From NCBI GenBank assembly GCA_905221605.1, contig CAJNDS010001446.1, positions 204,427 to 268,426 on the forward strand: a stretch of DNA of 64,000 nucleotides, in the 5' to 3' direction. Shown here one piece after another: positions 12,744 through 24,127 of the stretch. The translations under genes were made by a program, and so were the position numbers. Numbering within the stretch: the first letter of the stretch is position 1; every line of letters starts with the position of its first letter. This DNA comes from Symbiodinium natans (Eukaryota > Sar > Dinophyceae > Suessiales > Symbiodiniaceae). The notes under the pieces were generated by a model. The model had not been told where the DNA came from, did not search any database, and worked only from the letters and a program-made list of their open reading frames with translations.

Positions 12744-12850
12744 GTGAAGGCCCTGTGGGAGGGAAAAGACCCGGCCGAGTCGGAGCTCATCGACATGGCG
12801 GATGCCTGGACCTCGGTTTTGAGATCTGCAGGGAGGTTTGGTTGGGTGAA
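12744..12850 (+). CDS. Single exon with canonical GTAAGT donor
   Basis: After a CACACAG acceptor the frame reads VKALWEGKDPAESELIDMAD and continues to a Trp-containing end. The exon stops at a consensus GTAAGT donor, the best canonical 5' splice site in this part of the window. A further short block follows near 12918-12960. The family is not recognised. It may belong to the gene that appears to end at 12237 if that stop is intronic, or to a separate gene. Confidence 0.4.
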
Positions 12851-13128
12851 GTAAGTCCTACAGGAGAAAGCGCTCCTTGGCGGTGTTGTCAAATTTGCCA
12901 TGCAGCAAGACATGAGGTGTACAAGGCGGACACTGGCAAGGACTTGCAACTTGCCTGCACATGATTTAGATTGTTGATGGCGCGGGACCTCTGGACGTAG
13001 TTCATCTGCTATGGCATCCTTTCTACGCGCTCAGGGATGCAGAGGACTGAAAACCTCGAAGCGCTATGCTTCGGTGGATGGGTTGGCTTGCTTGCTAGCG
13101 CTCGCATGAGCATCTTTGACAGAAGTAG

Positions 13129-13426
13129 CTCAAATGCGAGTGCACCTTTCACCACCTGCAATCGTCAAAAGTGTGTCCGTAGACCATCGTCCACTTTCTT
13201 TGCGTGTCAGCTGGCAGGTGGTCTCTAGGTCGGTTAGTTACAAGGGCCCTCAGTATTCGCCCTGAATTTTCGTGTCGCTCAAAGGCGAGTGCACCTTTCA
13301 CACCTGTCACCACCTGCAATCGTCAAAAGTGTGTCCGTAGACCGATGGTCCACTTTGTTTGCTGGTCAGCTTGCGGGTGGTGTTAAGTTGCAAGGGGCCT
13401 CAGTATTCGCCCTTAATTTTCGTGTC
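13129..13426. repeat. 149-bp tandem duplication
   Basis: Copy 1 starts at 13129 and copy 2 at 13278. They share long blocks including CGAGTGCACCTTTCAC, GCAATCGTCAAAAGTGTGTC and CAGTATTCGCCCT. Differences are substitutions and small indels; copy 2 has an extra CACCTGT near its start. No coding content is evident. Confidence 0.92.
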
Positions 13427-14518
13427 TTCCTCACGTACCCTATACAACACCCGAGCCCATATTTCAGAACCCTCGAGCACAGGTAATGCACCATATTCAT
13501 TACGGGGCCATGTCTTTAGCCTCGCCTGACTCCTGATCGCTGCTGTTTGCAAGAGCCTATACAGCTTGCAGCATTACTGCGAAGCAAGCACTGGCCGACT
13601 GAATTCGCAGAACAGAAGCCGCTGACTAAGCCAGCTATGAGAAGTACACCCAGCCGCCCATCGTTCTCCACGTCTTTCAAGATGCCCAGTGCGGGATGCT
13701 GACCTCGCTGTGCATTCAGTTGAAAGCACAAGGACATGTACTATCATGTAGCCCATTGTAGTTCCCCTCATAGCTGGGACTGATGTTGGACGACAGCGGG
13801 GGGCGTGCGGCCCTTGGTCTGAGGGCTATAACTTGCATTGCAAAAGTGCAGCCATTGTCATGGCTCTGCAGGGTTCAGCTGGCTATGGCCAAGCCTCCTG
13901 GCAGCCGTGATCGGATGGCTTGCGCCTCGGGATTCCACGCAACATTGGGTCAAGACGGGCATGCATGACATTCTTGTCTGCCGTGAAGCATTGCCTTCTT
14001 GATGACGTTGGTATGTGTTGATGATGCGTCATTGGCATGCCTTGCCCGCGGTTTTTCCAGGCTCTTGATGCAACTTCTGTGGAAGGGGCCCAAGCCCAGC
14101 AAGGCCTCGAACCGCTGACCGGGTTGCGCATCACTGTGTTCTGGGTGCTGGAATCGTGCTCCGGCTTGCTAAGCGAAGGCCCAAGCTGAGAAGGCCCGTC
14201 AAAGAAACGCGGCTTCCAGCCCACAGCAGCCAGAAGAGTCAGGCGCGACATGCTTTGTTAGGTTTTGTGTGTTCTTGTGTGAATTGGCAAAACCCCTTGG
14301 CATCAGGTCGGACGCAACAGGCTCAGGCCAAGTGCTTTCTCACGTTGTATGACCTGGTAAGGCCCAGAGAAGCATGCTTTTTTCGGTTCTCTTTACGGGC
14401 AGGCGCCCGCAACAACGGAATCCCAGCCAGTGAGGCTGGTGGAGTCCGGCCCTTACGTTCTGCCATGTTGTGCCTTCTGCCCATGGCCCTGTCGCCATTC
14501 TGTTGTCCATCAAGGCAG
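13427..14518. other. No confident gene
   Basis: Short frames on both strands only. A basic + frame near 14156-14250 (LAKRRPKLRRPVKETRLP) could be an exon of the following gene but has no independent support. Confidence 0.35.
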
Positions 14519-15679
14519 GTGCAGAAGCCCGTGCCAGGCAGGCCTGGGAGCGTGTGCGAGAAGCGGGGTGATGGAAGTTCACACAGGACCTCCGCTCACC
14601 ACCCATGACCAGCTGCGCTTCCTGCAGATTCTGGCTGTGCGGCACTGTGCAGATGCCATGCCGCAGACCTACGGCGTGAAAGTCGTTCAATATTCCTTTA
14701 CGAAAAGGAGATACTGTGAGCTCTCAAATCAATCATGGCACTGTTTGCCTGAGGGAACTCAGCTGACCTCCCATTGCCCAGCAGTGGGGTGCTGTACCAA
14801 CATGGGCCAACAGTGGGCAAGGCTGAGCCGAGTGAGCCGAGAGCACGCGCCGGATCCGGACAAGCTCAAGCGGCGTATCTGGCGCTACCTCCACGCGCCG
14901 GGCCCAGCTTCCCTCATGTTTTCTTATGTTTCCTTAACATCTTCTTGGGGCCTCTGAACTTCCTGAACGTTGAATTCTCGGAAGCCTGGAGCTGCTTGAG
15001 GGCCCGCGAAACCTCGCGCACAATCCGAGCACGCGCGGCCAAAGGATCCGTAGAGACCTGTGGAGATGTGGGTCCAAAGATGCCGAACTAGGTGCTTGGT
15101 ATATGTAAGACATGAGCAACCGAAGAGAACCCCAAGAGAGAGAGAGAGAGAGAGCCGAATCGCTCTTGCTGTTCCGACATCATCGAACATGAATGTCAGC
15201 TTGCGGATATTTGAGTGAGCGCCTATGCCTGTAGCGGCCGCGCTGGCCAACGCATGGCTACGAACGACGTCCAGCAGTCGCCGGCATGAACCGCAAGGAC
15301 CGACCGGACTTTGTGATGGCAAAAACTTCAGAACTGCTTAATTACCAAGAGAGATGAGCTCACGTGAGGATGCGTATGGTTGCTTGAGAGGCTCTGACCA
15401 TGACCCATGGCCGTTCACAGACCAGTCTCCGTACATAGTACCACCATGTACCGCCCCGCATTTGGGGGTTTTCCAAACCGTTTCCCGAGATAGGCATACC
15501 TTGTCTTTGGAATAAGGATCATGAATGAACCGTTTCAGGGGGTCCCTTTTTTTTGGGAAGTGCCGATTTGTTATTTTAGATCCCGGCGGCGGCCTCAAGT
15601 GGCCCAGGAGTTGTTAAAGGAGCTCGATGCGCTGCAAGACAGATACAAGATCCAGCAAAAGCACCTTGCGCTCCAAACA
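14519..15679 (+). CDS. Helical/coiled-coil exons, gene not recognised
   Basis: Open + blocks with exon-like edges: 14519-14572 after a GGCAG acceptor (AEARARQAWERVREAG); 14605-14690 (HDQLRFLQILAVRHCADAMP); 14811-14900 (RLSRVSREHAPDPDKLKRRI); and 15614-15679 after GGCCCAG (ELLKELDALQDRYKIQQKHL). The last is a clear amphipathic coiled-coil segment. These may be the 5' part of the gene that ends at 19573. No catalytic motif is seen. Confidence 0.35.
15130..15152. repeat. (GA)n tract
   Basis: A short GAGAGA run in a non-coding stretch, one of several small purine microsatellites. Confidence 0.85.
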
Positions 15680-16671
15680 GGCGTACCTTCTTGTCGGGAT
15701 TCCTATAGACAGGGATACTAAAAGAATCAAGCCGTTCGACAGAGGTTGGTGATCTTTTTCTGAAGGTTTGGCAGCCAGGACTCTTCGGCTACCGCAGCAT
15801 TTGGTGGAGGGAGCCCGATGGTCAAGATTACTTGTTTACCCATGGGGGTTTCCGAAATTAGGGGTACCCTATTGGGGTCCTTATTTGAAGGGAATCCTAC
15901 TATTTGGGTTTTTTTCTTGGTGTTTTCGTAACCCCCCCCCATGTGGTGGCCTCCCAAGGTCCCATCGTCCACGACTTCAGTATGTGTTGCTGGTCCAGTG
16001 GTTAAGTGTGTCAGCAAGCAAAGAGTGGTGGCTTGAGACTAGCATCCAGGATTGGGGGTGAGGGGTGGTAATTTATAATGCATCGGGGGTTCGGATAGAG
16101 GGGGAAAAACTGCTATGTCACATAGTCCTTGACATAAACAGGAGGAGCGTAGGCGTAAACCGGAAGCCTGAACCCCATTCAGTCAGTCCTCCAGACTCTA
16201 AGCGACCCTGCCCTACCTTGCCTGCCGCCGAGTGCCAGATTCGAAATCCTAAACCCAACCCCGTTCCGTTTCTTCGCACTGTGAGGTACGGTCGCTCCGT
16301 GCTCCCAGAGTCCGCCGTGCCGATCGGGCCCGCAGCGCTCCGTGTGGCCGAGGACGCAAAGCGCGGTGCTTCCTTCCTGGTTCTTAGTCATGAGAGTATT
16401 CGGGAATGAGGACGACCAAGGTACCTTGCATACCCCCTTACAAGGTTATTTCCATACCAAGAGCCAAGAAGCTTCTGCGGGGTCCTCACAGGGCTGAGAG
16501 CGATGGAGTGTGAAGCGGAGACTGTCACTAGTGCCTGGCACTGCAATGCCAACTGCCAATGTGCGGAGCAACTGCTTTGCATTGTACTTGGGCTGAAGAT
16601 GCAACATACATCGACAGTGACAGATGTAGGCCGCTGACGCATGGCACGAAACTATGTGGGTGGAGTTGCAA

Positions 16672-19573
16672 GCACAGCTTTGCAGGAGCGCTTGGCCACC
16701 CGATTGCCGCCTTCTCGGGCAGAGCGGGCGCTGGAGGAGATTGCCCTTGGCCAAGCGCTGTGGAAGAAGTTCCAGGAAGACGATTTCTGCAGCTTTAGCA
16801 TGCCAATTGATTCGATAGAGGTTGCTCGCGGTCACGAGTCAAACATGGATTCCGCAGTGTTTTTTTGGGTCGGCGCCGCCAAGACGAGGAGCAGGCCGAG
16901 GCCGACGAGAAGAGCAAGGAGCTTCGAGGGCCGGATGGCGTGGCGCAGCGGAAGGCAGGGTGCCGAGGGCGGCACGCGCGCACGCAGAACGACGGCGCAG
17001 CATATGATGCATACCCATACGCATCCTCTGCGTGACCTCGTGGACCCATCTCACACGGTTAGGCACAACAAGCGCTGCAGCATGTGTTGGTTGGAAGCCT
17101 TCACAGTGTGCCAAGGAAGTCTGTGGAAGACCCGCCTGTTATCTTCCTTGATGCAGGATGGGCTTGACATGTCCTTCCATCAGCTGCTCAACGATGCCTC
17201 TCGCATGCGCACCCAACTGAATGAGATCGGCAGCTCAGACAGCATTTGGCTTGCGTCATAGAGGTAATTAACGTGCTGGACCGACAGCCGCCATCATTGA
17301 CACCTTGGACATGTCAGGGCATGAGCACTGCAAGGGTTTGCGAGCCGGAGACCTTGAGAGAAGGATTCGAGGAGAGGGCAGCGATTGCCAAGCAAGAAAG
17401 CCCCGAAGAGAACTTGCATGTTGTACCTTGCCCGGCCCACCTTGCGCCACAAACTGAATGCAACAGACACAGATGTGGTGGCTGGACAGGCCTTCAGCTG
17501 GGTCAGGCTGGGCGCAGCCGCGCCTTGGACCACCTGCACGAGAGCCGGGCTGTTCCACGGGAGCTGCAGGAGCAGTACAGAGAGCAGCAGAAGGCCACCC
17601 AAACATTCAGCAGCCACCCCCGTGACTCTTGCGACGGTTGCAACTCCTGTGTGCGGCGTTCTGTGTATTGTCGTGTGTTGTAGGTGCTCGTGGAACAGAA
17701 GCGGCTTCTGGAGCAACTTCGGCACGAGCGCGAGCTTGCCGCTGGGGACCAGACGCTCTGCCACAAGGGTTCAGGTTTAGGAGCAGTATAGAAAAAAGTC
17801 CCTGAGACAGGGGCCGCATCTAGCAGCATATCCAAGGTATTGGATCCATCGCCAGAACCGGCTTGACCACCATGATAACATTGTGGGAAAGCCAGGACGG
17901 AGAATGTGTTGGCCATGGCAGAGGAAACGGATTGTTGTGCACGGGCACAGGAGTGGATCCGGCCGTGCCGCCAGAGGAACTGTACCAGGCCATTTCCAGC
18001 GATCTTAACTCGAAGCCTTCCCCATGGATGGTTTCATTGTAGCGCCCTGTGCCCGTGAGGCTCATCAGAAGATGAGGGACGGTCCCGAAGCTGAGCGGAT
18101 CTATGGGTGGAGCGACCCCCAACCGGCAGCTGCCCCACAGGATGCGCGCGTGACTCATCTGCTCCATGCTCCGGTTGCCACATGAAGCTCCCTCATGGAC
18201 TTCGGTTGCGAAGGGTGCTGTAGGGCAAGTGTTGGGTTTGGTGTGTTCGTGAAGGGACTCATCGTAGGTCCTAGGTCCTAGGTTTTGTGTGGGTCAAGCC
18301 CGACAATGATCGCGCCATCACTGAACCGGTTCTAGCTTCTGAGGTGTATGCCGAGATTCTCCGTGTGTCGCGCAGACAGCAGCCGGGAACTGTGGCCGAG
18401 CTATGCATCATTGACAGGGCCTGGCTTGAGCAATAGCTTGTCAAACCCAGCACCCAGCCAAGCCTCTTACTTGTAGCTAGCACCTGGATTGTCCTGTGTA
18501 GGCTGGGGAAGGTCAAATTAGTGAAGACGCCTTGCCGGGAGGCAGGGGTGACGCTGGCCCGCTGCACGGCAGACTTTCCAGACCAAGTTGGAGAACGCTG
18601 CTGTATGGAAGTGACAGTTCCAGCGACTTCTGTCAACAGTGCCACAGCAGAGGTGTCGTTGCTGGGCCCCAGCTTGCAAAACACCATCAGAGTGCCATTG
18701 GTGAAGTTGAAGGAGGCCCGTGGGCAACCTCAGGACTACACAATGGAAGGTGAGAAGCCACTGATCGTCAACATGGACTTGTGCTGCGCGAAGCCACAAG
18801 ACTCACGTGGGCACAAGCTACAGTCGTCACGGGTGGTTGAGAACGCAGCGGGAGTTTGCCCGGTTTCAGACCTGCCTGGAGCATACCCTGAGCTACCTGC
18901 TTCAGATGCACATCGGCGTGCGCAGAAGGCAGCATGGGAGAGACAGGGGCGCCCCGACTACATCCACGACGTGGATCTGTCGCACAACTTAGCCCATGAA
19001 CTCGAACGTCGAGCTAACGCAGTCGCCTTGCGCAAGAGAGCGCCGGTGCCATCCATCAAGGCCGCGCGGAATGACGCAGAACCGGCAGAACCAACGGCCC
19101 CAGGTCTTCGGAAGCTGCCCAAGGAGGAAAGGCCCGTCCAAGGCACATGGGGCAGATCGGGTGCTAGCGTGGGTGCCAGCGTGTCTTCCATACCTTATCG
19201 CACCTGTCTGATTGTTTGTGGAGCCATCTCCTATCTGTCCATATCTCCCAAGCAGGTGGCTTCTTTTCTGGCTGGGAGGAGCCGGAGTATCCCGACGATG
19301 ATGAGGAGCACTCTCGGCCACCCGGACAGACTAATGGTGGTTGTGCTGTGTTCTGCTGGCTTGTGGTGGGTCCGTTGTTCTGACTGGCTTTGAATATCGG
19401 CCTCGGGATGGCAAACCTGTCGCGCACGTGCTTCGCAGCTGCTGAGGGCACGCTCTGATATCTCGGGTGCTTCGGCCGCCCCATCGCAGTTCCGCGAGGG
19501 CTCTCGGGGCTTCGATGAGAGGGGGCCGCGCGCGGAGGAGGAGCGGGAGGCAGCCATAGGAAAAGGGGCCTAA
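16672..19573 (+). CDS. Intron-rich coiled-coil/acidic protein gene with clear 3' end
   Basis: Function not recognised. Ordered + blocks: 16672-16797 (RLPPSRAERALEEIALGQAL); 16878-17030 (DEEQAEADEKSKELRGPDG); 17156-17235 after a TGCAG acceptor (DGLDMSFHQLLNDASRMRTQ); 17519-17600 (PRELQEQYREQQKATQ); 17684-17760 (VLVEQKRLLEQLRHERELAA); 17954-18040 (DPAVPPEELYQAISSDLN); 18072-18165 (RDGPEAERIYGWSDPQPAA); 18290-18430 (EVYAEILRVSRRQQPGTVAE); 18830-18925 (TQREFARFQTCLEHTLSYLL); 18930-19150 (DYIHDVDLSHNLAHELERRA); 19245-19330 (acidic, EEPEYPDDDEE); and 19438-19573 (QLLRARSDISGASAAPSQF, then Arg/Glu-rich, TAA). The last block looks like the terminal exon. The mix of coiled coil and acidic linker suggests a cytoskeletal or scaffold protein, but that is only inference. 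Confidence 0.45.
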
Positions 19574-21209
19574 TGTGATCCAGCTTATCCTGGGGTATAG
19601 GTTCTACGCAAGGTGTGGGAAATCCTCTTCTGTGTATATATATAGGTCTATCGAAATAATGGCTTTAAGAGTTGGACATCATAGTTTTTAACTTTTTAAA
19701 ATGAATTTTACATTTGAAGGTAAGAATTATAAAACCAAGCACAGCATGTCCCATTTGGCTTTGACTTGGAAAGCCGTGCCATGTTGGCGCAAGCACATTT
19801 TGTGAAAGAACTTCCAGGTCACCAGGTTTGAGCTATGGCACAGTCCTGCTTTCTCCAGGCCATGCAGGCCCGCAGGAGGATGCGGACATGTTCGCATTGA
19901 TCGCTGATGCCCTTACCACTCGTGGAGTAGAGACGGCCAAAGACTTGTTATGTGGTTACGTTTGATTGGCCTTTGCGGTGGAGACGTCTCCCTGGGTACC
20001 GCAAACTCGAAGCCGCACTTTGCAGCCGCAAATCCAGAGATGAGGAGGGAGCTGGGAGAGAGAGCCTGCTCATGGCTTGCGTAGTTTCGTTGCTGCACCC
20101 TGGTGCCAAAAATTCAAGCCTCCCCCGAGTGATGAGTAGTAGTGGCCATACCGTGAATGGCAACAAATACGAGGGTTACGTGAGCCATCGTTCGTGTCCT
20201 TCAATCTGAAGCAGGCTAAGCCCAACCAGTCGAAAGTTGTAAAAATTTTGCATGGGCTCACATCTGGACAACGTTCAGGCCAGCCAATGGTGCCTCAGGC
20301 TCACAGTTTTTCCAGGTTAATAGCCGAAGGCTATCACAGACTGCAGAGAAGCCGCCGCGTGATGAAACGAGCAACACGGAGTGAACACACGCAGGTTAGA
20401 TTCGTTGTTATGGGGCAGGTGGCAGCTGCACATCACACATCCGTAGCAGCCTCGCCCGCCTTGTGCCAGTGTGAGAGTCGAAACTTGTTTTCCGTAATAT
20501 ATTGCAACGACTTCTTCGTAATGAATACATCTTGTACAACAAGTGCTTTGAGCGACATATGTCTTGAAGATTTCAGCCCTATGTCATGAATGAATGGATA
20601 AATGAATAACTATATATATATATACTCCTATATATATGTCACATATTAATTATGTTTTTTGTAAGGGCAGGTTTTCGTGCCAGCCTTTATTTCGGAATAG
20701 TGTTTACGAGTGTCTGCAAAGGCAAGATTCAATGTTTGATTCGTAGCGTTTTTTAGGCTTCAGGGCAGCACAAGTTGTGTTTCCTTTGGTTTGGACTTTG
20801 GATTGAAGTGTTTGTAGAGGCAGAGTTGAACTTGTATTGTTGGTTGTGAATGTCTGTTTCAGGTCTTTTTTGCGTTTCAGAAGTTCATGTTTGCATTGGG
20901 TTGGTGTTGTGTTCAAGGGAACTTGCGAGAAGGAACTTGCAATTCACGATTGGTTTGATTTTTGGTTTAGTGTTTTAACTACTTGCGCAAACAAGTTTTA
21001 AACTTAAAAACACGGGGTTCCCACTTACGTAAAGGTTCATGGCACATAGGTCAACGATGAGCGTCTATTGCCGTGGCAGCTGCAGTGCGAGGCCAGCCTA
21101 ACACCTCGCCGTCACCATGGCCTCGCCGCAGCTTGGGCGTGATTCGTGATGCTGTGTGCCGGCATGTTCTGGCACGTTCCTGTCCATGTGGCAACGCCTG
21201 TGGGTCCAA
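19574..21209. other. Intergenic, partly AT-rich
   Basis: No exon with a convincing motif. AT-rich patches with TATA dinucleotide runs occur near 19633-19645 and 20610-20650. The stretch 20580-21020 is clearly more AT-rich than its neighbours, as expected for an intergenic spacer downstream of the gene ending at 19573. Confidence 0.5.
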
Positions 21210-23708
21210 GGAACATGGTGGAGACATTGATGAGCTGGACTTCACCAGTGTTCGGCCGAGCTCTTCAAGAGCACGGCTTTCGGAGGAAGAATTCGCGAAT
21301 GGACCCTCGCGATATGCTGCGGGTAGTGCCGGTTTCCGACGAAGTGGCGGCAACGAGGGCGTTCAGGCCCTGTCAACCATAGAGCTTTGCCATAAACGGC
21401 AACGGCTATATTTTAAACAATTTTTGCGATGCCAACTGTATCCACCAGCGTTTAGAGTTGGTGTCAAGTTGGTGTGTTGGATTTGGAATTGTCAAACAGG
21501 CCATCCCCGTAAAGCCCCGAGCGAATACGCGGCACGTGGGAGGTCGCTCATGGACACCATGGGTCCACGGACAGCCCGCCTGGAAGGGGAGCGCCCCGAA
21601 GCCACTCCCAGCCGGTGACGAAGAAAAAGAAAAAGGCCCAAGCGCCGAGGCGTCACTACATTGCCTTGGGTTTAGCTGTTCAAGCCTTCACTTGAAGTGT
21701 TTTGCACTTGTGTTGCCCGTTTGCTAAGTCGCGCCGACATGCGTTGCAGGCCATACTTTGAAGCGGAGGAGATCGACCACACGCCCCGCGATACATTGGG
21801 GGAAGTCCCGCAACAGTCCCAAGATTTCGGGTGGATGCTGCCCGGTTTCCCATTTGCGGCATTTGCCGGATTCGGATCTGCAGCTCCCTCCTCGGGGCCA
21901 GCCACTGGTGAGAAGGAGGAAGACCCAGCCTCCAGCGAGGCATGTTGCCTCTTTCCAAGCATGTGCCCTTGGTCACTCGTGCAGGTCGATTGAAGCGGGT
22001 ATGGCTCTTCTTCCAGCTATTGAGAAAGCCTGTTTACCCATAAGATCTGAACCGTGCTCCAAAACGACAGGCGGCTGCAGCTGAGTCGCCGCAGGAGACT
22101 TTGTCTCAAAGATGCGGGGCAGGGCTGAGGGCAAGCAAAGCGATGCTGAAGCCGTGTTTTTGGTAAACAAATCGTAAAAGTAGATAAAATCGAAGAGCAT
22201 CATATATTCATAAAATTCCAAACAGCACATTTAAAACATAACTTTTCCACATAACAATTTTTCCTGAAACGTGGCTCTGGCTACACATCCAGTGTCATAA
22301 CTCTAAACCCAATCTGGAGCCACACTAAACACCATCCCCGAATGGTGGAGTGGTTTCGAGAAAGCATGACAAGGCCAGTAGACGCTTCAGTCCCAAAGCA
22401 TTCTGCAGGAGGGTCTGAGCTTTGCCAGCTTCACCCTCCCCTTTGCAGCCTTTGCAGGTTTTGGTGCCTTGTCTCAACTGGGGCTTGTCGCAACGGTCCT
22501 TTAAGGGGACGGCCCCTTGGGAAGAGCCCCTTAACGGGTAAACCCTGACTAAACAGGGAATCTGCCTTTTTGGTTCTTTGTTTTTGAGTAGTAGCAGTCG
22601 CAGTCGCAGCAGGCGTCGTAGTAAGTAGGAGTAAGTAGTAGTAAGAAGTAGTAAGTAGTAGTAAGTAAGTAGTAGTAAGTAGTAGTAAGTAGTAGTAAGT
22701 AGTAGTAAGTAGTAGTAAGTAGTAGTAAGTAGTAGTAAGTAGTAGTAAGTAGTAGTAAGTAGTAGTAAGTAGTAGTAAGTAGTAGTAAGTGGTAGTACGT
22801 AGTAGTAAGTAGTAGTAAGTAGTAGTACGTAGGAATAAGTAGTAGGAAGTAGTAGCAAGTTGTCGCAAGTAGTCGTAAGTAGTTCCAAGTAAGTCGATGT
22901 ACCCTTGAAGCGTTAAACCATCTAAGCCCGTTCACGTAGCTGCGCTGAAGCCTTCGAGTCAGGTGTCCGAAACCAAAACCGCCTAGAACTCCCGCTTTGA
23001 ACTCCCCGTCAATTGGCCTGGACTAGTAGTAAGAACTACGGCTGCGAAGTCGCAGTGGTAATCAACGAATTTGCAGGCGACGAGGGCACTGCGTCGAAAC
23101 CGAAGGCGAAGGCGCCCCCGAAACCAAAGCCTCCGGCGCCCAAGCCGCCGAAGCCAAAGCCAGGCGCCGAGTTTAAAGGGTTTGAGAGGGTTTGGTGTCA
23201 AAAAGGCTGTGAAGGGAGCGGCGCGCTCGACCAGGTGTGCTCAGACAAGCCTGTGTAAAAATGTCTATGGTGAAGATTCGCTGTGGGGCGCGACGGGCAG
23301 TTTTTTTGTTCATCTTGGAGTCTTTTGTTGCAGCTAGCTGCTGTGCAGGGGCGTGTTCATGTCTTGGGTTACATGTGTACTTTACGAGAAGGAGGCCTTG
23401 GTACTGTTCCATGGGCTTGGCCAAGCGGAATTCCCAAAAGTGCAGCGTGTGGCCTCTCAGGTCTCCAGTGGCACGCAAAGAACAGAAGGACGACCAGGCT
23501 GGCGAGGGCTCCGGAATCAAGATGGCACGTAAACAAGCCATCGGAACAGGATCAGCTAGTCTTTGTTTCATATGGGTTAACCTGATTAGAGTCGCCCCTG
23601 ATTGATGGACGGAAGGTCAAAAAGATGGCTCAAGTCGGGTGGCAGCCTTGGGCGACATACGCTGCCGAAGATGCCGAGGACAGCCTCGATGACATCAGTG
23701 CGGCTTGA
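21210..23708 (+). CDS. Intron-rich gene, acidic and Pro/Lys-rich exons
   Basis: Function not recognised. Candidate exons: 21210-21362 (DIDELDFTSVRPSSSRARLS); 21748-21950 after TGCAGG (RPYFEAEEIDHTPRDTLGEV, then a Phe/Gly/Ala-rich run around GFPFAAFAGFGSAAP); 23077-23190 (a KPKAKAPPKPKPPAPK low-complexity arm); and a terminal block near 23630-23708 (MAQVGWQPWATYAAEDAEDS, ending TGA). A 10-bp microsatellite array at 22.6-22.9 kb would sit in an intron. The Pro/Lys arm could bind nucleic acid or act as a flexible linker. Linking these blocks into one gene rests on order and strand only. Confidence 0.35.
22618..22885. repeat. AGTAGTAAGT minisatellite array
   Basis: About 25 head-to-tail copies of a 10-base unit, nearly perfect in the middle and degenerate at the right end (GTCGCAAGTAGTCGTAAGT). 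One interior unit is shortened to AGTAAGT. Because ten is not a multiple of three and the minus strand lacks stops, all three minus frames stay open as Leu/Thr/Tyr repeats. Those frames are artefacts. Confidence 0.96.
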
Positions 23709-24127
23709 CCCTGCACTCGTTGCCCGTAGAAGCCGTTAGCTACTTATCTTCCCTGGTACCTTCACTGGGCTTCCTCTGAAAACTATCCTCTCATCCAAAA
23801 TCTGGAACCTTTCAGCTAGGGCGCCCTAGATTTTTTTTCCTTAGCCAGCCCCAATACATGATGCTGAGAGGCTGCGTTCCAAACGTGAGAGGGTTCCCGG
23901 AACAACGGGCGCAGGGCAGCATGGGAATGATTGGGCATGCCAGCTTGGTCCATAGGAGCCAGGGAATCAGGAAAGCATCGTGTTGCCCCTCCGCCCGCCG
24001 CACAGCTTCATGGCTGCAAGGTGCCAGAAACTCACTCGAAAGGACCCGATACCCGATATTACCCGATCTTCACACGTCAGATGCGTGAGGTGTCTGCTTA
24101 TCGTCGGTTCTTGGCTGTTGCTCAGGC

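Noticed and set aside
22325-22935. Three minus frames of up to 187 codons made of Leu-Thr-Tyr units
   Set aside because: Artefact of the 10-base AGTAGTAAGT array, open in all three minus frames.
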